Positions 9,905 to 21,506 of a stretch of 64,000 nt of DNA are shown in pieces. This DNA comes from Drechslerella dactyloides. Its lineage: Eukaryota; Ascomycota; Orbiliomycetes; Orbiliales; Orbiliaceae. The stretch is taken from the NCBI GenBank assembly GCA_020064725.1, contig JAGTWJ010000001.1:2604001-2668000 (forward strand), given 5' to 3'. The translations under genes and the position numbers were made by a program. The first letter of the stretch is position 1, and every line of letters starts with the position of its first letter. Below the pieces are notes generated by a model that was not told the DNA's origin, did not search any database, and saw only the letters and a program-made list of their open reading frames with translations.

Positions 9905-12900
9905 ATGCCAGGAACTGCAGTATGTTACCTTACTCCACAATCCATCCATCCGTCCATCCTTCGAATGCTTCGGTCAATCTTCAAAGAAATATGTAGCTAA
10001 CCCCGTGCGTTCTTCCGCCCGCAGCCACTGCGCATCCACAAGGCAAACTCCGCCTCCTCCAGCGATTGCTCTGACATGGAGAACGACGGCCTTCCACAAC
10101 TGGTCGCTACCCGCGCCCTTGCAGACATTAGCGTGACCGCGGGCAGGCGCAACAGCAACAACTACTCCAAGGTGCGTCGCCTCCTCCAAAAAAGCCCTGT
10201 CCACCGCATCCCTTTACACGCACACAAACACACACACGTAGCAACAACCACCCCTTCCATTTGATCATATACCTTTCTTCTCCTCTCACACACTCGGTCT
10301 CTCTCTCCATCAATCGACCTATCGTAAAAATATATCGATCCCCGCTGACAATTGCTCGTAGATGGATGGCCCATACGATGACGACATTCCCTCTTCGTCC
10401 CCCTTCCCCAGCCCTTACAGCACTCCGAACAAGACCGGAGCGTCCCCCCTCAACTTTTGGCAAGACAAGTTGCAGGAAAACATGACCCCGTCCGGACTCA
10501 AATCATCAACCTCCCAGCGAAGAACCTCTGTCGAAAGACTCAAGAACCGCTCCCAGGTTTCCAACAATCCCTTCCAGAACGGCTCCCCGAGCACCCCGTC
10601 CGCCGCTTCTTCCTCGGCCCGTACCAAGCCCGCCGGGTCGCGACTCCCCATCCCAACCTCCAAAAATAACACCCCCCTCAAGGGCTTCCACACGGGCGCC
10701 AGCAACATCTCCGGCTATGGGTCAAACCCCGAGCAAAAGTCCCTACCGCCCCCGAAACCGTTCTCAATCCTCTCCCCGCCCCGTGTGGATGACTCCCACC
10801 ACCTCATCATCGCGAGCCCCCCACGATCCTCCAAGCAAGTCACGTTTACCGCGGCACCGCAAGTTCAGATGTTTGTCCCGACGACCCCTGAACCATCCGT
10901 ATCCGCGTCCGAGAATACCTATGAGGATGAATCTGAGACTGATTCCGAGGATGATGAAGATTACAATATGCCCGTCGTCGGCCCTGAAGATTGGGATGCC
11001 GACGACCAGGAGATCGTTCACCGGCCCCAGCAGGTGGTCCATCAGGTCCAGCAACAGGAACAACAACAACCTCCTATTATCGCAGACCTCCCTTCCCCGT
11101 CCAGTCGCCCATTGCCTCCACTGCCCCCCGCAAATGACGCCGATGGCAACTCCCCTCCCCGTCGCCTTCCTCTCGCCGAGCGCCTCGAGATGGTCATGAG
11201 ATCGAGCTCCCCAGCCTTCTCCCAAGAGAAGAGGAACTCCGGAATCTCTCAGGCCGAGGTCAGCCTCGAGTACTTCTCGGCAGAGGAGGAAGAAGAGGAA
11301 GAGGAAGAAGAAGACTCGTCCGAAGGCGATGAGGAGGAAGGCCACGAGAGTTTCAGCCCGGTCATTCTCGCCGAGGAAGCCCAAAGCGACGACGATATGT
11401 CCGAGAACGACGGTCTCTCGCGCGCACTCTCCTTCTCTAGCAACAAGGAGAACATCGATGTCGTACGCCCAGAGCCCGTGCGAACTGCTGAGGACGTTCT
11501 CAACAGCGAGTTTCGCGTTCCTAGGATCTCGCGCGAATCCATCCGGCGCCAGGTCCAAGCTAAGAGGGACCAGCCAGATGAGGCGCCAGCATTCGCAGCT
11601 CCCGAGCCTAGAAGGCAGTCCGTTGGTACCGTTGGCGCCTTGACACACTCCGCGGAACAACGACCGGCTGCGACCTTCACGGTCACGGAGAGGGAGATCA
11701 CAATGGATCTGCCCACTCTCGCCGCCAAGCTGAACGCCGAGCAAGACGAAATGGAGCTCCTTCCAAACATCATTGGCCGTCAGCAATCATCCGTTCGTCA
11801 CAGTTTCGTCGCCAACCCTGAGGCTACCGCGGACGATGAATATGATTCTCCCCTAGAACACGATGACGACGAGTCCAAGTATAGTACCGACTCGTGGTCA
11901 GACAATGGTGAGCATGAAGTCATGTACGAGGCGGACGAGGGCGAAGAGGATGAGGAGAGCGAACCCCCCACCCCGACTCAAGCCACCTTTGCCAGCGCCC
12001 TCAGCACAGACACCGAGGAGGAGGCTAGACTACAAGTCAAGCAGGACCTGGAACTTCCAGAGCTCCAAACTCTTTCTATCGCCGACCCGGCCGCTGCTCC
12101 TACCGAGTCAACCAATTCCTCTCGTACCTTCGTGAATGACCCGCCTACCGCCGCGCTGGGACGAGGCTTCCTTGACGTTCCCGGCAGCCAGCGATTCTCG
12201 CTCGACAACTCTGACGGAGATTTTGACGATGCGATGAGCGTGTGCGAGTCTGTCATCCGCCATGACATCTACGACTCGGATGATTACGATGAGGAGAGCT
12301 TGTTTGATGCTGAATCCATCAGGACTCGGACACCCTCGCCTGTCCCAGCCCGTCGCGCCACGATCCGGTCCGCCAGCGGCATGCGGCTTATGACCCGCAA
12401 GAGCTCGGCGCCCGCTGATCCGGCGACGATGGCTGCCACCAGGCGGATAGTGAGCCGTGCTGAGGATATGCCGCCAGTCCCGGCCATCCCGCCAGTTCCC
12501 AAGATTGATCCCGCCTTCTTGGGACCCACTGAGACTCAGCCAACGCCGGAGCCAGAGGTCAAAGTCGAGGAGGTCGAGATTGAGAGGCCGTCTTCGTCAG
12601 GCTCGCAGGAGACTATTAGTGAGGAGCCTGCGCCGGTTGCCGAGGTGGTCGCTGAACCCGCCGCGAAACCCGAGATCAGACTTAGCTCTGTCCCTGAGAT
12701 GAAGCCTGAGATCAAGGTTGATCTGCTTCCGGAACACAAGGAGCACAAGGCTGAGACCGCGCAAAAGTCGTCCCAGCTCTCTCTTCCTTCTCTTGGCCTC
12801 GACCTGAACATGGGTAGCAGCCTTTCAGTTGAGCTCGACCGCGTCATCGAGGGCCAGAAGCGCGGGTACTTGATGAGGGAGAACTCCAAGGTCATCCACG

Positions 12901-14639
12901 CCTCCAGCCGAGAAGAAGCCAATGCTGATACAGCCAAACCGGCTGCCGCGAAGAGGACCCAAAGCTGGACTGTCGAGCCATGGCAGGGTTCTCCAGGCTC
13001 CACTCCTCGCCGCCGCAGCGGACGTGGTGACAGCCTCAAGAAGAAATCGTTGGATCCCGCTCGCCAGCACCACGCAGCCGCCATGGCAGCCAAGTCGTCG
13101 GATCTCCCTATCGTCGAGGAAAATGACAATAAGGACGTCGTTGCTCCCGCCGTATCTACAGAGCAGGTCGCACCTGAGAACAACTCGATGGCTGGTGACG
13201 GTGCGGAGCGAGGTCGACTTTTCGTCAAAGTTGTGGCTGTCAAGGACTTGCACCTTCCGCTGCCGCCTAACGAGTCCACCTACTTTTGCATGACCTTGGA
13301 CAACGGGCTTCATTGCGTTACTACCTCATGGCTCGAGTTGGGCAAGAATGCACCCATCGGACAGGAGTTCGAGCTCATCGTCTTGGATGATCTTGAGTTC
13401 CAGCTCACCCTGCAGACGAAGATTGCACCCCCACCAACACCGGCCGCCCTGCCCGAAGTTCCCATCACTCCGCAGCAGAGCCCACCGAAGCCGAAATCCA
13501 AGTTTGGCAACCTGTTCAGTTCTCCGAAGAAGCGGAGGGAGCAGGAGCGTCTCCTCCATCAGCAGCATCTCCAACGCCAGCAGGCTGCTGCCGCCGCCGC
13601 CGCCCAACGTCAGGCTCGGCCGCCATCCGCCTGGGACCTGCTCCACAATCTTGTGGCGAAGGACGGCAGCTTTGCACGTAGCTACATCAGCGCGAAGGAT
13701 TTCGAAGCCAAGGCGTACGGCCGTCCCTACACCGTCGAGGTGACGTGCTTCAACGAGTGGGCTGTTGAAATGAGCAGCGTTAAGGGCAAGAAGAACGTGC
13801 CCATTCGGAAGCCCCCTTACAAGATTGGCAAGCTGGAGATCCAGATGCTCTTCGTTCCACGACTGCCCGGCATGACGGACATCGACCTGCCTAAAAGTAT
13901 GAACGCAGCGATTCGAGAGATTAAGGAAGCCGAAAGCGTTGTGAACCAGGTCTACGAAGGATACCTATCCCAGCAAGGCGGTGACTGCCCAGTAAGTATA
14001 TTCCCTCCACGTTATTATCGTTGGACCATACTAACATTGCATTAGTACTGGCGTCGTCGCTACTTCAAGCTTGAGGGATCTCGCTTGACAGCTTTCCACG
14101 AGAGTTCTCGCCAGTTGCGAGCCAACATCAACCTTGCAAAGGCCGTCAAGGTGCTCGACGACCGCAGCACCCTCACCGGCTCGTCGGGCTCGAAGAAGCG
14201 CCGTAAGTCCGGTTTCGCCGAGGACGAGGAAGGGTACATGTTTATCGAGGAGGGCTTCCGCATCCGCTTTGCGAACGGCGAGTGCATTGATTTCTACGCC
14301 GACAGCACGAAGGAGAAGAACGGCTGGATGAAGGTCCTCTACGATACCATTGGCCGCTGCAGCGCCGGCCGCAACTGGTGCGACCACGTCCTTAAGAAGG
14401 AGCGCGAGGAGAAGGCCCGGGCGCCGCCTCCCGTGCCTGCTAAGCCCAGCATGATCCCCACCACGCCGCGGACGCCTGCCCCGAAGACGCCTTCTCACTC
14501 GCGCAGCCAGAGCGCCACTACCACGCCGAACTTCCAGCAGCTGGGGATGACGCCGATGTCGGCGACGCCGGGTAGGAACCGGACGCCGCTGCCTCCTCGG
14601 TCCGGCCGCCCGCAGTCACACCACGGCGGCATGCGGTAG
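9905..14639 (+). CDS. BUD4: Bud4/anillin-like septin-associated protein with C-terminal PH domain
   Basis: Exons 9905–9919, 10025–10171, 10362–13991 and 14046–14639; 1461 aa. The first exon encodes only MPGTA and splices in frame to PLRIHK, an N-terminal motif of filamentous-fungal Bud4 proteins. The long third exon is mostly disordered, Ser/Pro/Glu-rich, with an acidic E-run near 11281–11320, SxIP-like and proline-rich stretches, then an anillin-homology segment (RLFVKVVAVKDLHLPLPP onward). The last exon carries the PH domain, YWRRRYFKLEG to GWMKVLYDTIGR, about residues 1265–1385. Bud4 organises septins at the division or septation site and binds membrane through the PH domain. A Pro/Thr/Ser tail ends the protein. 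The family call is strong; the two upstream exons are inferred from splice signals and frame. Confidence 0.9.
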
Positions 14640-15460
14640 ACGCCCTGATCCTCGCCACGCTCTCCCCTCTCTTCCATACTCCTCTTTGTGGCGTTTTCCT
14701 TGGCTGGAGTTTGATTTTCGGACCCTCATGCACGCACAGCTATCTGACCTCATGAATTTGAACGCGCCCTATTACTCTTCTCCATGGATATTTTCACCCA
14801 CTGATTTCTTATTTCCTTCTCTTTCCATTTGTGAGTCTCTTTTTTCGTCATGCATAGCGATTTGGCCTGGATTGTGCTCTTTTTGATTTTTGATATTATT
14901 GATTTGATGTGAAGTTACGCATGCACGCATGTAAGCTGAACTGAATTTCCTTGTCACGCGGCTATTTCTTTTTGTAATCATGCGTACAGCGAGTGATTGT
15001 ATTCTGCGAAAAGAAAAAAGAATGCTGCTGCCGATTATGTTTTTGATTTTTCGTTATCTTTTTTGCTGGATTGATTGTTCTTTTTCTGCATTTTCTGAGT
15101 ATACGATACGCTTGCGATACCGATTACCGTGTGCGTGCATCATCGTACTTTTTCATTTCTCCCGGTTGGTTTATTACCGTCCCGATTTTCTTCTCTTCTT
15201 TTCTTTCATTTCATTATTCTTCGTTGATTGAAGTTCTTTTTATTTATATCGGTTGTTTTTTCTATTATAAATATATTATATTGTCTATTTGATCGTTATT
15301 TGGATTGCTGGCGGCGGGCGGGTGGTGTGTAATGTAATGTAATGTATGTACAGACGGAGGACTGTAGTAACATAATCCTGAACTTTTTTATATACCGTAA
15401 CTCCTATTATAACATACGTAGTGCGTGTGCGTAGTAGACGGGTGGCAGGCGGACGTCACG
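14640..15460. other. Convergent intergenic region BUD4/POP3
   Basis: T-rich 3' DNA with many TTTTT runs and a small TAATG repeat at about 15330–15346. Two short ORFs here encode only hydrophobic low-complexity peptides, as expected by chance in T-rich DNA. No gene is supported. Confidence 0.6.
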
Positions 15461-16120
15461 TCATGTCTTCCGCTTCTTCGAAGGTTCGTCGGTTGCGGAC
15501 GGCTGTCGCTTCTTCTGCTTCGGCGGGCCGATGAACGTTTGTACAGCGCTACTCCGCGTCGCCAGCCACTTCTTCCCACCGTCCGCCAGCGCGTCCGGCG
15601 GATGAACTATGCCGAGCGGCGTGCCGTCGTCGGCGGCGAGGAAGGGACGTAGCGTATCGGCTGCGGGTGTGCCGTCTAGTATTGCGAGTGCGTATATCCG
15701 GCGCCGTTGCAGCAACCGGGCGAGACGGTCGGATGCGCCCTTTGGGAGTGGCAGGAGGGGGGTGTCTGAGATAGCGCAGAGGAGGGGGAGGTGGGATGTT
15801 ATCGCTGCGGGATGGTCGTTGCGCGTTGCGAAGATTGCGAGGGCGCGTTTTGTAGTAGTAGTGGAGGTGGTGAGGTGTTCGAGGTGGGCTGTTACGGCGT
15901 TGATGTTTGCGATGTAGGTTGGTTTGCTGTCGGTGTCGTGTGTTTCGATGTCGGTGGAGGATTGTGAGGGAGGGTGGAGGATTGTGAGGAGGGTTGTGAG
16001 GAGGGTAGCGGCGGTGGTGGCGGGGAGGGAGGGCCAGGGGGGTGAGAGGAAGGTTGCGGTTGGTGTGTCGAGGGTGAAGATTGTTTTCGCCTTGCGGGCG
16101 CGGTCTTTGAGGGAGGCCAT
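15461..16120 (-). CDS. POP3: RNase P/MRP protein subunit Pop3-like
   Basis: A single exon of 219 aa starting MASLKDRARK. The N-terminal KTIF-LDTPTATFLSPPWPSLP segment resembles fungal Pop3 (F-LDxPF…WP-V), followed by an L7Ae/Rpp38-like alpha/beta region (INAVTAHLEHL…ALAIFATRNDHPAAITSHLPLLCAI…LPKGASDRLARLLQRRRIYALAIL). The C-terminus is a Lys/Arg-rich tail (KQKKRQ…KKRKT) suited to nuclear import. Pop3 is a component of RNase P and RNase MRP, which mature tRNA and rRNA. Assignment is by pattern only; another L7Ae-fold RNA-binding protein is possible. Confidence 0.7.
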   Translation of the reverse strand: MASLKDRARKAKTIFTLDTPTATFLSPPWPSLPATTAATLLTTLLTILHPPSQSSTDIETHDTDSKPTYIANINAVTAHLEHLTTSTTTTKRALAIFATRNDHPAAITSHLPLLCAISDTPLLPLPKGASDRLARLLQRRRIYALAILDGTPAADTLRPFLAADDGTPLGIVHPPDALADGGKKWLATRSSAVQTFIGPPKQKKRQPSATDEPSKKRKT

Positions 16121-16761
16121 GGCGGTGAGAGTGTGGATGAGGATTGGATGGAGATGGTGGTTTGGGTTGTGCGACGTTGGCGATTATGTAATGGAAATGG
16201 AAATTCGCGGTTCGTTGAAAGCGCGACGGTTTTTAACAAATTGGGGTGTCATGTAGCTGCAGGATGGAGTCACTTTGCGACAGGAAGCAATTGAATTTTC
16301 CATCGTTATCTTTCGACCAAAGGGCAACGGAGGTCTACATAAAATTACAATTTCAACAAGATTGCATGCAATTGTTGTCTCGTAAACCACCGGGTAAAGT
16401 ACGGCAGTCTGGGTTTACGAGACAAATGCAATTGCGCGAGACGAATCGGCACACAATTGCAAAAGCTTCAAAATATTTTATGATACCGATCGCGAGACAG
16501 CTAGGATTCCTTAGTCTTGTATTGCAAGCTCCGCGTTATACTAAACTAGGATCTTTATGGGCAAGTGAACATTTTATAGAGAAATATAATCAATACACAG
16601 CGGCCGATACCACATTTTTTAACGTTTCTTTGATGCCTTGACAGCGAAAGAAGGAGTGTCCAAAGCCAGCTGGCCAGGTGCATATCGCAAAGTACAAATA
16701 TAAAAAAAACTGAGCTCATGTTTTATAAACACTCATTTTGAAGGAAAGTGTAGAATGAAAG
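16121..16761. other. Intergenic region POP3/hydrophobin with inverted repeat
   Basis: POP3 upstream region followed by AT-rich DNA up to the 3' end of the hydrophobin gene. A 131-codon frame at 16246–16641 (+) has no recognisable protein character. The notable feature is the hairpin at 16369–16434. Confidence 0.5.
16369..16434. repeat. Imperfect inverted repeat (hairpin), arms ~20 bp
   Basis: The left arm CAATTGTTGTCTCGTAAACC (16369–16388) and the right arm at 16412–16434 are reverse complements, apart from a 3-nt CAT bulge in the right arm, around a 23-nt loop. Further copies of CGAGAC occur just downstream (16436–16441 and 16492–16497). It could be a MITE remnant or a cruciform; no target-site duplication was identified. 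Confidence 0.75.
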
Positions 16762-17814
16762 CTAAGGAGCGTTCGTGCTGTTGTAGAAATTAACGATTGT
16801 GACGTATGAAACCGAGACGTTGACCGTGACGTCGCCCCTGGAAGTTGATAAAAGAAATATCTTGTGTAAGTAATATGTTGAAATACTACCACTACTCGTG
16901 CCATCCGGCCGCGATGATTGTCCTCCTACTTACTGCTTCTCCTTGCGGGAGAAGCCGTTGACCGGGGAGTTGCCGGTGTTGACGACGATGGTCATGGCGG
17001 TGCAGCCCACGTTGGCCACAGCGTCACCCTAATATCACATTCGTCAGCTGTCATCGTTCGTATTTCTTGAATGGGTGAGTTTCTTCAGCTCACCTGGATG
17101 TCGGAGCAGCAGGAAACAGTCTGTTGGCAAATCGGGCTGGCGGAGCCGGACTCTGCGCGAACGAATCATCATATCAGTACGTGCGTGCGGAATTGTACAT
17201 GGCATGATATGGTGGGTGTATATCTTACTCCACGTGGTGACGGATTCACACTGGTTGCTCTGGTTGCTCTCCCGGTTCCTGTTGAGCGTCGGGATGTTGA
17301 TTCTGGCGCCGTGCAGCTTCTGGAGCACGTATTGGTACTGCGGGAATTGAGTGAAGCTGTTGGTTCGCTGGGTGCCCGTGTTGGAGCTGGCGGTGTTGGT
17401 GCTCGGGCCGTTGCAGCAGACGATCTGGCCGTTGCCGCAGGAGCTGGAGGCTTGGTTGATGTCGGCATCGTTAACACCGATGGCGGTGTTGCCGCCATTG
17501 TTGTTGCCTTTGTGTTTCCGGCAAGTCAGTAAATCGAAGTACTTCAGCGACTATAGTTTGTTCTGGGGCATACCAATGTTGTTGTTGTCGGAGCCGGCGT
17601 CTACGAATAAGTCTTGTGAGTGAAGATACCGAATCTCTTGAGGGGTTATCTGCTTACTGGAGCCAGCGGACCCGGTGCCGCCGATGCGGCCGGGGACAAC
17701 AGTAACGTCGCCGTCGCGGCCGGGACGACCACGGCCGCGGTCATTGTGCGATGGAGCCGCGGAGACAGCGGACAAGGCGCTGAGGGCGAAGGCAACGATG
17801 GTCAAGAGCTGCAT
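16762..17814 (-). CDS. Class I-like hydrophobin with long C3–C4 loop and C-terminal extension
   Basis: Six exons: 17814–17658, 17600–17574, 17507–17229, 17152–17094, 17028–16934 and 16837–16762; 230 aa, all junctions in frame with GT–AG ends. A signal peptide (MQLLTIVAFALSALSAVSA) is followed by an Arg/Gly-rich and Asn/Gly-rich N-terminal region. The eight-cysteine pattern is present: C85, C92–C93, C148, C163, C169–C170, C183, with the second half spaced C-X5-CC-X12-C. Hydrophobins self-assemble at air–water interfaces and coat spores and hyphae. Oddities: the C3–C4 spacing is 54 residues, beyond the usual 19–39 for class I, and 47 residues follow the last cysteine. If exon 5 is not spliced, the protein ends at KEKQ and loses exon 6. 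Confidence 0.82.
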
Positions 17815-20800
17815 TTTGATAAAGATGGTGTTATATATAGAATATATAGTGTATAGCTTGGTTTGTTATAAGTAAAGAGTGGAGGAAGCTTCGTGGCTTT
17901 TTGGTGAGTGAGTGAATTGTAGCTGTTGAGGATGCTGCTGCTTGCTGATGATGAGAGGATGATGTTGAGGAGAGGAATGGGCTTTTTTATAGATACCGGA
18001 TGTATTCAGTCCTATATCCTGATGGATATGAGGTTCGATGTAAGTCGGCATGACTTTGGCTACCCGTGTGACCTATTCTTTCCGGTTCGTTGGAGCAGAC
18101 TCCTTGCGGCTGCTAGCAACTAGCATGCAAGAGCACCGATTGACGGGAGTCATTATCCCGGTTCACGGATAGTTGGATGTCACTCAGCGGGTTGAACTTC
18201 ACGTCGAGGTGTAAATGTTGGACTCTGTGCTCTCATGGTATCTGTATACCTACCCGCACGTGAAGCTTCGGCGAATGACAATTGTACATATTGAGTGAAG
18301 GATCGGTTGGATTAAGCTGATACGGTTAAGTGCAATCGATCAGTTAGACCTTGCTGTTGAAGTGAAGCTGAAATTCTCGCCGTCGTATCGTATTTAGAAG
18401 TCCCGTGTATCTGTGTAATGTAGAGCAATTGTAAGGCGCATGAATGCGTTGAGTGTGTTATTGAATTCCGGGATCCTGGCTTGGCTTCGCGCATTCGGAG
18501 CTAGGCGGTGTGACGGCCGCCGTCGTAGGTGAACATGATCGATCTGGAACAGTCCTCGATCTGGTCCCTGGGACTACCGGATCGATGGTCAAATTGTGCC
18601 CGTTCCTGGCTGTCGGATACGTACAAATGCGGTGCCATCAGGAGATCTGATGTGCTCTGTGTGGCCAATGGACTCCGAATTTTTGCTCGAGCCCTCAGCT
18701 GCATGCATTGTTAACAGCCGACATTGTATTGCAGTAGATAGAGTCTGTGAACTTGAATTGTCGGTCAATGCAAACTCAATCGTCAATCAGGTGCAGGTGC
18801 ACAAGGAACCAGAGGGGTGGAGTGCAATTTCCCTTCGATTCCGATCTTCAAAGCTCGAATTCCAGCCAGTCAGGCGCACGTCCTGTCCGCGGCGGGTGTG
18901 ATTGTTGGGTTTTAAATTGCGGTTCGCACAAGGTCGCACGGATGCGTAGCAGACACCCCGACAGAAGACAGCGCCCTCGAGGCTAAGGTCTCGATATTAA
19001 CAGATGGGCATGAAGTTGAAGGGTGGTGCACTGTCGTTGAGAAATGCGACATGACGTCCCGAATGGAGGTTAGGCCTGTGCGACGTGACCAACACCGGCG
19101 TCCAGTTCCGCAAAGTGGGGATTGCCCGATTTGGACGCCGGCGAGTTGCACATTACCCGCTGTTGTGCCTGTCGCACTGCAGGAACCAACGATCAAGGAA
19201 TCCGGATGTTGTTGGTGCTCGACTGTCAGCTGTGCCTAGATCGCTTTTAATCATTCTTCCCTCCTTCGGGCGATACCACAATTCTGGATCGCATCTATCG
19301 ATAATAACTATCCGATTGCTTAAATGAAAAATGTCGATCGTTGACATTTGGCATACGCCGGCCGCAGAGTATTGCACTAGGGCGGTGGGAAATTCCGACA
19401 ATGGACTATATCGAAGCGTTGAGGCTTGCAAGTCGATTCCCTAGGCCTTCCGACCTAGAGCCGAGAGCTACTGATATTTTTAACTTTGTTCACATGTTGA
19501 CCTGACGAATGCGGAGTCTATATGTTCGCCACTTTTGTTATCCTGCATATATCTAGTTATTACTCAAGCCGAGGTTACAGATCACGGTAACTAAGCTTTG
19601 TTATGTCGATGCTATATGTATCCATAGCTACGCGGTCAATTTACCCGATGGATTTAAGTGGACAGACAGAATCGATAGCGAAGTGGTCGATGGCCGGGAC
19701 CATTCGATCGTCAGGAGCGCTTAATTCAGCGTACCTCCGCTAGCGCCTGAGATGACGGGTAGTTCCTATTCCCACCCCGGCTATCAAAGAAGTCATGCCG
19801 TCCGCTGGCCTGGCGGCGATAATAATATTTAGCCGTATTCGAAGCTTTCAGCTCAGCCTACTTATGTCTCAATTAAAACGTCGCATCGGACTCCAAACTA
19901 TGGCACCACCCGATGAGGTCGAAGAGCTCCTCTGGCCAATTCTTGCAACCCGGCTCGATTGTCCGAATGTTGGATCCGGGATGCATCAGATGCAGACACC
20001 CCTGCACCGCGGCGAGCATCCCGTAAAATCAACGGCGATCTTTGACGTTAAAGCATGCCAAGATTATGCAATTGTGGTTCCAGTTGCTACCGGCAATCCG
20101 GGGAAAATCGAGTTGGAATCTTGCAAGGGCCCTCTGTGCGTCTTCGGGCTATTCCGCGGCTATGAAAGGAAATATTTCGAGTCGATCGAGTTTTGAGGCG
20201 GGAAGATCACCAACTGGTTTGCAGTTGACGAGGCCGTCTCAACCTCTGTAACCTAAGATAGGGCTCGTTATAACTTGGGTAACACCAAGCCTAGCCGTAG
20301 ATTGATGGACAGCTCGTCCTAGCTTTAGTCAAGCTTACGCAGGTTGATGAGGTAAGGCGAACATGCGCGATCTGGAGATACGCTAGCTTGACAGAATTTC
20401 CCAGCCGCTGCTAACCATATGCCCCCGAAGCTCGTACAGATCTCATATTGATCAGAAAACATAGGTTTGTTAACTGGTAATTCAGTGCTGCTGGATCCAT
20501 GGAACATTTGGGTTGTGAGACTCATTAGGGGTACATATTCATTTGGGATCACAGATAGAAATCGAAAAGCATTGGCAGCGTGAATCTCGATCGACAAAGG
20601 TCTATGGTATTGCAGAAGCAGACATGAAGAGCTCCGTAGGCGATGCTCTATGTCAATGTAATACCGAAAGTTGTCCAATGATACCAACAATAGCAGCACG
20701 TGGACATTCGCCTGCACAGCTATTCAGTACGTTGTACGACACTACAACACTTGTATGCGGCCTATGAATCTGATGCTGGTGGGGTGCTAGTGTTGATGTA

Positions 20801-21506
20801 TATGAGTTTTCCGCTGAGCTTTAGTGCCTCGGAACCAGGGATCGAGAAAGAGATCATCACTGTTCGCTAATTCCAACCTACTAGTGCTGGCTGCAGACAT
20901 TTGACTTCGGGGATCTCGGATCGGAATACCGTATACGCGTAAGATTTCGGCCGAATGTCCGTTATGCATGCAGATGCTCTTGACTGTGATCACTATCCGA
21001 GCCGAATATAGTACGATCTATAAGCCTGTTTATTGGTGATGCGCATTTGGTATCTCTTCGTGCACTCGTGAATTCAATATAGGTATGACCTCAAAATATG
21101 AAAGCACAAAATCATAAAGGGACTGATTGACCTTTATTGTAGTACTGCCGTCCATGGAACGAAATACAGGCTCGTTATTGTGATTGACATAGCATCAGAG
21201 GAGGTAGATGGGTCAAAATTCACCTACATGCGCACAGAAGGTAATGGTGAATTGGCTGCGTAGATAGAACAATTACCTGCAGCATAATGCATTATGAGGC
21301 TCACTCGAGCGCTCACTCGCATGTTGTACTTTATGTGTTGAGCCGCCAGTGCGAGTTGCCGCTTAGCAGCGGCAAACAATTCTGCTGGAGCTCTTCAGTG
21401 CAAAGTTGCGACATCTTCGACCCTACTTCCGCCATCAACAAACATCACGATACTTGATACGGGTACCTATACTATTCTCGAGGCCAGACTTGCCTGTACC
21501 TACACC
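17815..21506. other. Gene-poor 3.7-kb region
   Basis: No supported gene. The first part (to about 18.1 kb) is probably the hydrophobin promoter and contains TATATAGA-type elements near 17832–17848. The rest has only short ORFs on both strands without domain or signal character, and no recognisable transposase, reverse transcriptase or long terminal repeat. It may be old decayed repeat DNA, but that is not demonstrable by eye. Confidence 0.5.

Noticed and set aside
10764..11786. 340-codon minus-strand ORF
   Set aside because: It is antisense to the BUD4 exon; its Leu/Gly-rich composition mirrors the acidic, serine-rich sense strand.
16246..16641. 131-codon plus-strand frame
   Set aside because: It overlaps the hairpin and has no recognisable protein character; probably chance.
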